9,776 nucleotides of DNA from Puniceicoccales bacterium (GTDB lineage Bacteria; Verrucomicrobiota; Verrucomicrobiia; Opitutales; LL51). The notes under the pieces are model-generated. The model ran no database searches. It was not told the origin of the DNA and saw only the letters and a program-made list of their open reading frames with translations. How positions within the stretch are numbered: position 1 is the stretch's first letter; each line of letters starts with the position of its first letter. Positions 1 through 6,673 of the stretch are shown in pieces. The DNA lies in contig JAITNS010000073.1 of NCBI GenBank assembly GCA_031290315.1, forward strand, positions 1 through 9,776. Direction: 5' to 3'. Position numbers and translations under genes: made by a program.

Positions 1-969
1 ACCTTTAGAGTCGAAAGTAATGGTAGCAAAAACTACGTCATTGGCAACGAGAAATCTCGCTAGAGGCTGAAGTCCATAGGTAGCATTTAAAAAAAATGTC
101 ATATACATGGATCTTTCAATTTTAATTGAATTTGGAGCTGTAATATACATCATACTTGAAAATTTTCCAATCCCTCCTCCATGAAGCCATACAACACAAG
201 GTAATTTTTGATCAGCTGCTATTAATTCAGGATAATATACTACTGGATTTAAAGTAATATCGTCTGTTTTCACTTTCAACGACTGGAATCTGACATTTGA
301 GACAGATTTGTCTAATAAGAAAGATTTGAACAATTCTTGAGCAAATTCATTTTGCATTTGAGTCATTTGATCCGTCTCATCCATTCCATCTCGATCCGCT
401 TCATCTATTCCATCATTTATTTTATCTTCTCCAGACTTTCGAGAAGATAGCTGCATATCATTACTTAAATATCGTTTTCTTAATTCTAAGACTTCAGGGA
501 AATTTTTCATAAGCGGGAAACTCTCTTCTGGATCTTTTTCAGTCCATATATTGTCAGGAAAATAAAATCTACACACATTCTCAAAGTTTTCAATTAAATG
601 ACTAAATTGGACTGCTTCTTCTATATTTAAACAACATTTGCATGAGTTTATTTGCTCATTTATGTCGCAAACTTTTTTCTCATCATTCGCATTTTCATTT
701 AAAAACGATTTCCATCTCTCTCTCAATTTTTTTCTCCAAGAATTTAGAAGTGCTTCTGAATTTTTAGATTCAATCGATTGACCGAACCCATCAGAGTCAG
801 AAGATGAATTTTCTTCTGAATCTAAACCTCCATCGAAACTACTGCCCTCAAAAGATGAATTTATTCCTGAATTTTCAGATCCAGAGCTGGCGTAACAACT
901 AACCGACTGTAATATGCATGATGATAGCATGACAGCCCCACTAATTACTTTCATATATTTTATGACCAT
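1..969 (-). CDS. Secreted or lipoprotein alpha/beta hydrolase (HGGG esterase-like), C-terminus cut off by window edge
   Basis: The minus strand is open without a stop from base 981 to base 1, and the frame reads as real protein. The clearest signal is LPCVVWLHGGG followed about 40 residues later by LARFLVANDVVFATITFDS. This matches the strand-HGGG oxyanion loop and the following helix and strand of the hormone-sensitive-lipase/carboxylesterase branch of alpha/beta hydrolases. The nucleophile serine elbow and the catalytic acid and His would lie beyond the edge. In-frame ATGs occur at 981, 969 and 954. I chose 969 because it gives a basic start (MVIKYMK), a short hydrophobic stretch and a lipobox-like LSSC. 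From 954 it reads as an ordinary signal peptide ending near SCYA. After this comes a Ser/Asp/Glu-rich linker, a predicted helical segment with clustered cysteines (CDINEQINSCKCC) and a second acidic stretch before the hydrolase core. The substrate is unknown. Confidence 0.72.
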   Translation of the reverse strand, partial: MVIKYMKVISGAVMLSSCILQSVSCYASSGSENSGINSSFEGSSFDGGLDSEENSSSDSDGFGQSIESKNSEALLNSWRKKLRERWKSFLNENANDEKKVCDINEQINSCKCCLNIEEAVQFSHLIENFENVCRFYFPDNIWTEKDPEESFPLMKNFPEVLELRKRYLSNDMQLSSRKSGEDKINDGIDEADRDGMDETDQMTQMQNEFAQELFKSFLLDKSVSNVRFQSLKVKTDDITLNPVVYYPELIAADQKLPCVVWLHGGGIGKFSSMMYITAPNSIKIERSMYMTFFLNATYGLQPLARFLVANDVVFATITFDSKG

Positions 970-976
970 AGAAATT

Positions 977-1006
977 ACCATATTCGATGGACGATACCTC
1001 TGTCAA
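977..1006 (-). promoter_or_regulatory. Candidate sigma70-type promoter of the hydrolase gene
   Basis: Reading the minus strand, a perfect TTGACA (1006-1001) is followed by an 18-base spacer and TATGGT (982-977). The -10 box would overlap the first possible ATG at 981. If the promoter is real, the transcript starts near 970 and the protein must begin at the ATG at 969 (almost leaderless) or at 954. No Shine-Dalgarno sequence lies before either. The -10 match is only moderate. Confidence 0.38.
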
Positions 1007-1109
1007 GAAAAATATTTTTATTTTTTTTATGAGACTATTATAAAATAAAAATTTCCAATATAAACAAAATTGAACTTGTATTCTTTTTAGCTTTATTCAT
1101 TATCAAAAT

Positions 1110-1901
1110 GTGAGAGTCCTCCTGACAAATGACGATGGTATCCATTCTGTCGCACTACAATACCTCGCCCACGCCTTTATCGCTCATAAGTGGGAAACTT
1201 ACGTCGCTGCCCCCCAAACGGAACAAAGTGGTGTCGGCCGCGCTTGCTGCCTTACTCGTAGCATCTCCGTTACCCCATTCGAAGAATTAAATTGTACGGC
1301 ATGGGCAGTCAATGGTACCCCTCTCGATTGCGTCAATCTAGCACTCTCCTACTGGCTTAAAGAAAAACAACCCCATATCGTTGTCTCCGGAATTAATTGG
1401 GGCGTCAATGTCTCTGTCCCCGCTATCTTTAGCTCCGGTACAGTCGGCGGAGCAATCGAAGGCGCCGCATTCGGCATACCCGCAATCGCTGCCTCCCAAT
1501 GCTTGCCAAATCAGGAAAAACATTATATCCAAAAAACAATTAATTTCCTTTCCCATAAAGGCCTTATGAATAGTATCAATGTTGCCATCGAAAAAATAGT
1601 CCAATACGCAACAGTAATTGCCCAGGACTCCGATAATATCGTCCATAATATTAATTTTCCATACCCCTTAAACGAAAATACACAGGAGGAAATAACAGCC
1701 CTAAGTAATATTATGCGCGGTAAAAATGCACCCTATCCAGCCTATGACGCACTCTATGAAAAAAAAGATGACGAATATCATTTTGCAATTAAACAGGAAT
1801 TACCTATGCCACCACCCCCAGGTACCGATATTAATGCCCTCGTTCATGGTAAAATTAGCCATAGTATTATTGACTTGCGACAACTTTGCTCATACCCATA
1901 A
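1110..1901 (+). CDS. surE: 5'/3'-nucleotidase SurE (survival protein E)
   Basis: SurE is a cytosolic, metal-dependent phosphatase that removes phosphate from nucleoside monophosphates and, in some species, from short polyphosphate. The 263-residue product is close to the usual 250-260. It opens with RVLLTNDDGIHS, giving the metal ligands D8 and D9, and continues with APQTEQSG (metal-binding S40) and VVSGINWGVN (N96). Next is SSGTVGGAIEGAAFGIPA at about 109-126, the conserved helix start of the family. The C-terminal GTDINALVHGKIS matches the usual GTD-x-A-x-x-x-G-x-x-S block. The start is GTG: the ATG at 1108-1110 is followed at once by TGA in its own frame, and a stop at 1071-1073 bounds the SurE frame with no ATG between. 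No clear Shine-Dalgarno sequence is present. The gene stands alone, diverging from the hydrolase. Its last 49 codons (including the stop) lie in the first copy of a tandem duplication. Confidence 0.93.
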   Translation: MRVLLTNDDGIHSVALQYLAHAFIAHKWETYVAAPQTEQSGVGRACCLTRSISVTPFEELNCTAWAVNGTPLDCVNLALSYWLKEKQPHIVVSGINWGVNVSVPAIFSSGTVGGAIEGAAFGIPAIAASQCLPNQEKHYIQKTINFLSHKGLMNSINVAIEKIVQYATVIAQDSDNIVHNINFPYPLNENTQEEITALSNIMRGKNAPYPAYDALYEKKDDEYHFAIKQELPMPPPPGTDINALVHGKISHSIIDLRQLCSYP

Positions 1902-2092
1902 ACAATCATGCTTAACCAGTATATATGAAAAAAAAGATGACGAATATCATTTTACAATTAAACAGGAATTACCTATGCCACCACCCACAGGTACCGATAT
2001 CAATGCCTTCGTTCATGGTAAAATTAGCCATAGTATTATTGACTTGCGACAACTCCGCTCATACCCATAAATAATCATGCTTAACCAGTATA
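1755..2092 (+). repeat. 169-bp direct tandem duplication spanning the 3' end of surE
   Basis: Bases 1755-1923 and 1924-2092 are two abutting copies of one 169-base unit at a constant offset of 169, without gaps. By eye they differ at seven positions, about 96% identity. The unit holds the last 48 sense codons of surE, its TAA stop and 22 bases of downstream sequence. It begins with TAT and ends with TATA, so the junction reads CAGTATATATGAAA. Because 169 is not a multiple of three, copy 2 lies in a different frame from the gene. Six differences are in the coding part (four change the amino acid, two are silent) and one lies after the stop. Confidence 0.95.
1924..2070 (+). pseudogene. Fossil copy of the surE C-terminus (copy 2 of the duplication)
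   Basis: This stretch translates to 48 residues matching SurE 216-263, beginning YEKKDDEYHF and ending LRQLRSYP, and then TAA. Compared with the intact gene it carries Ala to Thr, Pro to Thr, Leu to Phe and Cys to Arg. It has no SurE N-terminus, no obvious ribosome-binding site, and lies beyond the surE stop in another frame. An upstream in-frame ATG at 1726 falls inside surE and is unlikely to be used. It is most simply an untranslated remnant of the duplication. Alternatively, copy 2 may be the original gene end and copy 1 the newer one; the sequence alone does not decide. Confidence 0.75.
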
Positions 2093-2100
2093 AAAAATAT

Positions 2101-2130
2101 ATTTGTCCAATTTTGCAAAATTATACAAAT
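2101..2130. other. AT-rich inverted repeat between surE and rho
   Basis: ATTTGT at 2101-2106 pairs with ACAAAT at 2125-2130, and between them lies the perfect 14-base palindrome AATTTTGCAAAATT (2109-2122). A second palindrome, ACAAATTTGT, overlaps at 2125-2134. The arrangement could be a weak terminator for surE or a protein-binding site just upstream of the rho promoter candidate. In AT-rich DNA it could also arise by chance. Confidence 0.3.
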
Positions 2131-2160
2131 TTGTCTTCCATAAATCCTAAAATATATAAA
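2131..2160 (+). promoter_or_regulatory. Candidate promoter of the rho transcription unit
   Basis: TTGTCT at 2131-2136 is followed after 16 bases by TATATA (2153-2158), or after 18 bases by TATAAA (2155-2160). This would give an untranslated leader of about 45 bases before the rho ATG. The -10 region is good, the -35 only partial. Confidence 0.38.
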
Positions 2161-2212
2161 CAATTAAACGACACGGAAGGATCGGACTAGGGATAGAGCG
2201 AAGAAATAGGAA

Positions 2213-3400
2213 ATGATTGAAAATAGAAATTATTATAGGAATAGAAATGTCGATGAGGATTATTTGCATATCGATCGCAATCAACTCGTACCCATTTCTG
2301 GAATTTTAGAAATTGATTCCGAAGGAAAGCGTGGAAATATTATTAACCAACGCCATTTCGGTAAAGTACAACGGGAAGATTCTTATATCCCTCGGAGCTT
2401 ACTCGTACGCTATCGCTTACGCCGCGGCATGATGCTCGACGCAAAGATATTACAACGCGACGATTACCCTAACCCACGGGTCATCGAAATCGATCGTATC
2501 GATGGCATAGACGCTACACGACGTATGGAATTGCCGAGATTCGAAGACCGAGTCTCTATCGCCCCTAATCAATTCCTTTCCCTCGAAACTAAGGACAGTC
2601 GCCTCTCTAATCGCATCATCGACCTCTTCGTCCCCATCGGTAAAGGCCAACGCGGATTGATCGTGGCTCCCCCTAAAACTGGTAAAACAACCATACTCCA
2701 GGATATCGCCGTCGGAATTCATGAAAATTATCCCGATTGCCATTTGATGGTATTACTAGTCGACGAACGCCCAGAAGAAGTAACCGATTTCCAACGTACC
2801 GTACAAGCGGAATTATTCGCTTCCTCCAATGACGAAGATCGTTCCACTCAAATCCAAGTCGCCGAATTAGCTATCGAACGCGCTAAACGTCTCGTCGAAA
2901 CGGGAAGAGATGTAGTCCTCCTACTCGATTCCATTACGCGCCTCGCTCGAGCATATAATCGACAGTTTTCTAGTGGGCGGACAATGTCGGGAGGCGTCGA
3001 TATTAAGGCTTTGGAACGACCTCGTATTCTATTCTCTTCGGCACGTAACTTCGATAGCCGGGGAAGTTTAACAATTTTAGCAACGGCACTAGTCGAAACT
3101 GGTAGCCGTATGGATGATCTTATTTTTCAAGAATTTAAAGGAACAGGCAATATGGAAATTGTATTAAATAAGAAGGCGGCTGAGATGCGGATTTATCCGG
3201 CAATCGACCTCCAAGCGTCAGGGACTCGTAGGGAAGAACTCCTATTGCCCGGCGATCATTTGAATAAGATCCAATTTTTCAGGAGGGCATTATCGGGCCT
3301 CAAACCAGAAGAAGCTACCGATTCCCTCATCACTCGTATAAAAAAAACAAAAAATAATAAAGAATTCTTGATTTTGTTGCAAACGACATTAAGCCATTAG
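2213..3400 (+). CDS. rho: Transcription termination factor Rho (short form without the N-terminal helical domain)
   Basis: Rho is a hexameric ATP-driven RNA translocase that ends transcription. The ATPase core is complete: GQRGLIVAPPKTGKT (Walker A, 153-160), DERPEEV (184-190, with the catalytic glutamate), VVLLLDSITRLARAYN (Walker B, 234-249), SGGVDIKAL (Q-loop, 259-267) and FKGTGNMEI (308-316). An RNA-binding fold starts at about residue 28 with SGILEIDSEG. The family's usual aromatic GFGFLR or GYGFLR signature there is replaced by GKRGNI. The product is 395 residues against about 419 in E. coli and lacks the roughly 45-residue N-terminal helical domain. An in-frame TAG at 2207-2209, two codons before the ATG, rules out a simple upstream start. 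The only Shine-Dalgarno-like motif, AGGAA, nearly touches the ATG. The next gene starts 12 bases after the stop, so the two are probably co-transcribed. Confidence 0.96.
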   Translation: MIENRNYYRNRNVDEDYLHIDRNQLVPISGILEIDSEGKRGNIINQRHFGKVQREDSYIPRSLLVRYRLRRGMMLDAKILQRDDYPNPRVIEIDRIDGIDATRRMELPRFEDRVSIAPNQFLSLETKDSRLSNRIIDLFVPIGKGQRGLIVAPPKTGKTTILQDIAVGIHENYPDCHLMVLLVDERPEEVTDFQRTVQAELFASSNDEDRSTQIQVAELAIERAKRLVETGRDVVLLLDSITRLARAYNRQFSSGRTMSGGVDIKALERPRILFSSARNFDSRGSLTILATALVETGSRMDDLIFQEFKGTGNMEIVLNKKAAEMRIYPAIDLQASGTRREELLLPGDHLNKIQFFRRALSGLKPEEATDSLITRIKKTKNNKEFLILLQTTLSH

Positions 3401-3412
3401 GACTAGAAAAGG

Positions 3413-5173
3413 ATGCAAAATTTCGCAGAGCAGTGCTTAGATATCGCTCGTTCGATTTCGGTTCACAATTTAGGGTATATTAACAAAGACGGTAGTATTC
3501 AGTCGGTCGAGCATGAAAATTCGACGGGAGATGAAGCTGCCCATATCGCATTCGCGCTCGGCGAATACTATCGCTTAACCCACGAAATCAATTTCTCTGA
3601 TTATAATATTATTGACCTCGCAGCGAAAGTGATCGGGTTTCAGGTGGCTAATCCCCCTAAAAATAGCGATTGGGGAGGATACATTGCCCTCGCACTACTA
3701 TCGTTTGGTGCAGTTAAGGAGCGCAATCCGGTCTGGGAGCAGTTATCGGAGGAGGTACATGGTCGCCTCGATAGCTTACTTATACGAAGACCCGATCTGA
3801 AGCATAATAATGGATTTGCGTGTGCGATCGCTAAATCGGTAGCGCGCCACGGGTTACGATTGGCGAAAAGAGATGATACATGGAAGTGGGTCGATCGATT
3901 CCTAGCCTACTGCGATGAGCATTCGACGAGCGGATTCTTTGATAGCGGGAATGGGCAGGGAACCGGCGGGAATTTCGATGTGAAGGGTCTCTCTAATTTA
4001 TCATTTATTCGACAGGCACTCCACTTACATACGGATAATTTCGCCCTCGAACGGAAATTGCCTAGCCTACGTACCCACGCTGAAAAATATATCCGTCTTA
4101 TCCCCGACCTAATTCGGGAAGATGGGACATGTTGGGTATATGGCGATAATGCGGGGGCCTATGCGCAGATGTATTGTATCAGCGTAGTGATCCAAGCTCT
4201 ACGCGACAATTGGATTGCTCCCGATAAGCAGTCATTATATGTCAATGTAGTCCTCGACCTATTTCAGAAATTCTTCTGCCACTATATTGATCAGGAACAC
4301 GGATATATGGTGATTCGAGACGGAGAGCGTTCATCTGGGACGGAATATAGTAGTATTCGAGCGAATTTCGACGCCATGCGTTATCTCTGCCAATGGTCCC
4401 GTTTAGCGCGGAAGAGTACGATTAATGCGGGACGGATTCGTCGTGTTTCAGCATTTAAGGGAGGAAATCGTCTTGTTATTTTTGATAAAAATATAAAAAA
4501 AGAGAATGGGTTATTTATTTACCGAGATCCTAAGACGGGCCTCAATTTGCAATTACCTTTAATTGGGGGGAATGGGCAAGGGAATAGTGATAGTTTAGCA
4601 TTTCCCCATTGTCCTGGGGTATTTGATTGGCCAACGGAGAAGTATTTACCAATCTTACAGCCGGAGTTCACCATTGAAGGTAAGCGTTATATTCCGTCCT
4701 ATTACGGCAAAAAATTATCGACCGGTTTAGGAAGTCGAAGCGCTATTATTTTCACCTATGAGCAACCCGAATTGATTACGGTTGAGGAAGAGATTGTACC
4801 GGGGATTGGGAACTGTCGAGTAACATGGACCTTTTCGGAAGAGAAAATTATATCGGAATTTTTATACATAATGAAAGAGCGAGTACGCGTGGACCGTTTG
4901 CAATATATTATTGCTTTAAGTGCACCGCATTCGATTTATGGAGCAAATAATTTAGCGTTAGACGAGCGTAGTTTGGGAGCGGTTGTGGAGCATGATGATA
5001 TGTTATTAAGGTGGCAAGAAATTAGGGAAGTTGGGGAAGATCCGGATTATCGGAGTTGTTACGGGAAGATTCATTATTTACAAGAATTATCGCGGAGACA
5101 TCCTTTAATAATGCATCCTGGACAACCTTATAGACTTGTTATTTCCTTTACTCCAGATGTTATCCGTATTTAA
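3413..5173 (+). CDS. Uncharacterised 586-residue protein, predicted helical toroid plus beta-sandwich (polysaccharide lyase/glycoside hydrolase-like architecture)
   Basis: I do not recognise a named family. Residues 1-340 are rich in amphipathic helices built around small and aromatic residues: DEAAHIAFALGEYYRL (40-55), WGGYIALALLSFG (87-99), GFACAIAKSVARHGLRL (134-150), GAYAQMYCISVVIQAL (248-263) and FDAMRYLCQWSRLA (319-332). This is typical of an (alpha/alpha) toroid. Residues from about 345 onwards look like beta-strands with glycine-rich turns, for example GGNRLVIFD (350-358), GGNGQGNSDS (385-394) and PSYYGKKL (428-435). A toroid followed by a beta-sandwich occurs in heparinase-type lyases and some glycoside hydrolases, but I cannot place catalytic residues, so enzyme activity is a guess. 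There is no signal peptide or membrane segment, so it should be cytosolic. It follows rho by 12 bases, has no convincing ribosome-binding site beyond AAAAGG touching the ATG, and turns strongly G-rich on the coding strand towards its 3' end. Confidence 0.88.
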   Translation: MQNFAEQCLDIARSISVHNLGYINKDGSIQSVEHENSTGDEAAHIAFALGEYYRLTHEINFSDYNIIDLAAKVIGFQVANPPKNSDWGGYIALALLSFGAVKERNPVWEQLSEEVHGRLDSLLIRRPDLKHNNGFACAIAKSVARHGLRLAKRDDTWKWVDRFLAYCDEHSTSGFFDSGNGQGTGGNFDVKGLSNLSFIRQALHLHTDNFALERKLPSLRTHAEKYIRLIPDLIREDGTCWVYGDNAGAYAQMYCISVVIQALRDNWIAPDKQSLYVNVVLDLFQKFFCHYIDQEHGYMVIRDGERSSGTEYSSIRANFDAMRYLCQWSRLARKSTINAGRIRRVSAFKGGNRLVIFDKNIKKENGLFIYRDPKTGLNLQLPLIGGNGQGNSDSLAFPHCPGVFDWPTEKYLPILQPEFTIEGKRYIPSYYGKKLSTGLGSRSAIIFTYEQPELITVEEEIVPGIGNCRVTWTFSEEKIISEFLYIMKERVRVDRLQYIIALSAPHSIYGANNLALDERSLGAVVEHDDMLLRWQEIREVGEDPDYRSCYGKIHYLQELSRRHPLIMHPGQPYRLVISFTPDVIRI

Positions 5174-5329
5174 GAAATTTAAATTTAATGAATAATTGCT
5201 AATTCAACTTACAATTTTAAATTTTATTATTTGCTATCGATTGTTGGGGAATTGATGGGAAAAAGTTGGAGATATTCGGTACATAAAAGTGATAAAACTT
5301 TTAATTCGAAGAAAATGTGTAAAAAAGGC

Positions 5330-5357
5330 TTGTTTTTTTCAAAAAGCGGGTTATATT
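5330..5357 (+). promoter_or_regulatory. Candidate promoter of the pseudopilin gene
   Basis: TTGTTT (5330-5335), a 16-base spacer and TATATT (5352-5357) would start a transcript near 5364, about 20 bases before the pseudopilin ATG and just ahead of its Shine-Dalgarno sequence. The -10 box is one base off consensus and the -35 is partial. Confidence 0.4.
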
Positions 5358-5374
5358 TTATGCATATTCGAAAT

Positions 5375-5383
5375 AAAGGAAAG
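5375..5383 (+). promoter_or_regulatory. Ribosome-binding site fixing the pseudopilin start
   Basis: AAAGGAAAG, with AGGA at 5377-5380, lies six bases before the ATG at 5387. It is the clearest Shine-Dalgarno sequence in the window. It favours 5387 over the longer open frame beginning at 5231, which would put 52 residues ahead of the prepilin leader. Confidence 0.7.
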
Positions 5384-5386
5384 TAT

Positions 5387-5842
5387 ATGAATATGATAAA
5401 GAAAAATGGAAAAAGGGGTATGACATTGGTTGAGATTTTGATAGTTGTTGCGCTCATCGCTCTTTTAGCTGGTGTCATGGTGAAATCGCTGGGAGGGTCA
5501 TTGGATGAAGGTAAGAAGGGTACGGCCAAGGTATTTCTTACAAGTACTTTACCATCATCGGTCCAATTATATAAGATAAAGCATAACCGTTATCCTGAGA
5601 ACCTGAATGTATTAGTTAATGAGGGAGCGATTTCGGGAGTTACCGATCCTTGGGGGCAACCCTACTACTATGGTGACATCAAGCTTGATGGTGTAACAAA
5701 GAAATTAGTGGTATGTAATTACGGGGAAAAGGCGAATGATGCAGCTGGGATTGCAGATGGTACACGTTCGGAAGTGATCAATACTATTAAGAAATTAAAT
5801 GATAATTCCGAGTCAGGGGTATGTGCGTCCTTATGTGATTAA
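5387..5842 (+). CDS. Type II secretion major pseudopilin, GspG family (prepilin with N-terminal cleavage/methylation motif)
   Basis: The 151-residue product begins with a short basic leader, MNMIKKNGKRG, followed by MTLVEILIVVALIALLAGVM. This is a class III prepilin signal cut by prepilin peptidase after G11, with the essential glutamate at +5 of the mature protein (E16) and a hydrophobic helix at about 13-33. YPENLNVLVNEG and DPWGQPYYYGD (87-97) match the GspG consensus ahead of its calcium-binding loop. VVCNYGEKANDAAGIADG (108-125) corresponds to the SYGADG region. GspG subunits form the periplasmic pseudopilus that drives substrate through the outer-membrane secretin. Three cysteines (110, 146, 150) are unusual for the family and might form a disulfide. 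No other secretion gene is nearby: it has its own promoter candidate and terminator, so it is monocistronic. A minor pilin-like role outside a canonical system is possible. Confidence 0.9.
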   Translation: MNMIKKNGKRGMTLVEILIVVALIALLAGVMVKSLGGSLDEGKKGTAKVFLTSTLPSSVQLYKIKHNRYPENLNVLVNEGAISGVTDPWGQPYYYGDIKLDGVTKKLVVCNYGEKANDAAGIADGTRSEVINTIKKLNDNSESGVCASLCD

Positions 5843-5871
5843 CAGTTAGGCAATATATGAATTATATCGAT

Positions 5872-5893
5872 ACGCACTTCGGTGCGTTTTTTT
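5872..5893 (+). terminator. Rho-independent terminator with UUCG tetraloop, 3' of the pseudopilin gene
   Basis: ACGCAC (5872-5877), loop TTCG (5878-5881) and GTGCGT (5882-5887) form a six-pair stem closed by the very stable C(UUCG)G tetraloop. A T-run continues to 5893. It lies 30 bases after the pseudopilin stop. On the other strand the hairpin is not followed by a T-run, so it serves only the plus-strand gene. Confidence 0.92.
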
Positions 5894-5983
5894 ATTTCCC
5901 TCTTCTAAAAATTTTAAATAAAAAATTCCAAAAAAAATATTTTCGTAATCAATTAAAACATTCATAAATAATAAATTAAATAA

Positions 5984-6610
5984 TTATAAAAATAAAAAAG
6001 AGGCCGCTTGTACCTGAAACGCTTCTATGAAATTCTGTAATAATAATGCCGTCGCAAGCGAATCGTAGGCCGATCGGTGAAAATGCATGTCCTTCGAACA
6101 GTAAAGTACCGCTAACCGCTCTAACTTCTTCTGTAACTTGAAACACTCTATCAAATCCCCTACGCTATACCCACGCTCCACCGGATAGTACTTCTTATAT
6201 AAACGATAAGTATCAATCCATGGCCCCCAACTAGAACACCGCCCCCCAGTTGCCTCAATCGCAGGATTGTCCACTAAAGTGGGATCTGTGTACGGTGCAG
6301 GATGCTTGCCCGGCGAAAGACGATACTGCCGCAATAACCGATCCTCTACCATCGCCCCATGCGCACAAAATAATCCATTCGACCTCTTCTCCGCAAATAA
6401 TGGTAAATGCTCGAAAAATTGACAGCTGCTCTCCCCTTCCTCCAACTCAGAATGCTCCTTGAATTCCGGTGTAAACGCCTTCGCCGGTTGATTGCAATAC
6501 CCTCCTTTAAATTCTGTAATAATATTGTTCTTCAACGTCACAAGACCATACTCCTGAATCCCATGCGCACGATTCCCTTCAAAATCAATCACATGTATCG
6601 GCGGTAACAT
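5984..6610 (-). CDS. DEDDh-type 3'-5' exonuclease (DnaQ/RNase T-like fold)
   Basis: Counting from the ATG at 6610 (208 residues), HVIDFEGN supplies the first two acidic metal ligands (D9 and E11). FCAHGAMVEDRLL supplies the second motif with H84 and E89/D90. HRSAYDSLATALLL near the C-terminus gives the H178/D183 pair that defines the DEDDh class. Such enzymes are proofreading exonucleases, exonuclease X-like nucleases, oligoribonuclease or RNase T; this one stands alone without a polymerase domain. The asparagine usually following the motif-II histidine is a glycine here, which differs from the DnaQ consensus. A GTG at 6622 would add four residues; I prefer the ATG because only it has a Shine-Dalgarno-like AGGA upstream, though very close. 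It lies 63 bases after the nucleotidyltransferase gene on the same strand and is probably co-transcribed. Whether the substrate is DNA or RNA cannot be told from sequence. Confidence 0.88.
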   Translation of the reverse strand: MLPPIHVIDFEGNRAHGIQEYGLVTLKNNIITEFKGGYCNQPAKAFTPEFKEHSELEEGESSCQFFEHLPLFAEKRSNGLFCAHGAMVEDRLLRQYRLSPGKHPAPYTDPTLVDNPAIEATGGRCSSWGPWIDTYRLYKKYYPVERGYSVGDLIECFKLQKKLERLAVLYCSKDMHFHRSAYDSLATALLLQNFIEAFQVQAASFLFL

Positions 6611-6673
6611 AGTCCTATTCACTATAAATAAAAAAATAAAAGCAATAATAATGTGACAATTACCCTAAATATT

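Noticed and set aside
1338..1646. Open frame on the strand opposite surE
   Set aside because: It lies entirely within a well-supported surE gene, and its translation shows no recognisable motif.
1726..2070. 114-codon open frame overlapping surE
   Set aside because: Its first part is surE read in a wrong frame. Only the part from 1924 resembles a protein, because it is the duplicated surE end in its proper frame.
5285..5302. Hairpin AAAAGT/ACTTTT upstream of the pseudopilin gene as a terminator for the rho unit
   Set aside because: The stem is only six mostly A-T pairs and no T-run follows beyond the stem itself; it is as likely to be chance in AT-rich DNA.
5231..5386. Open frame extending the pseudopilin 52 residues upstream
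   Set aside because: It would put a long non-signal segment before a textbook prepilin leader. The strong Shine-Dalgarno sequence at 5375-5383 and the promoter candidate at 5330-5357 both point to the ATG at 5387.
5843..5983. AT-rich gap between pseudopilin and exonuclease considered for a small gene or origin-like repeats
   Set aside because: Apart from the terminator it is simple A/T-rich sequence with frequent stops in all frames and no ordered repeats.
6250..6607. Two plus-strand open frames opposite the exonuclease
   Set aside because: The exonuclease motifs on the minus strand are convincing; these frames are low-complexity shadows without a ribosome-binding site.
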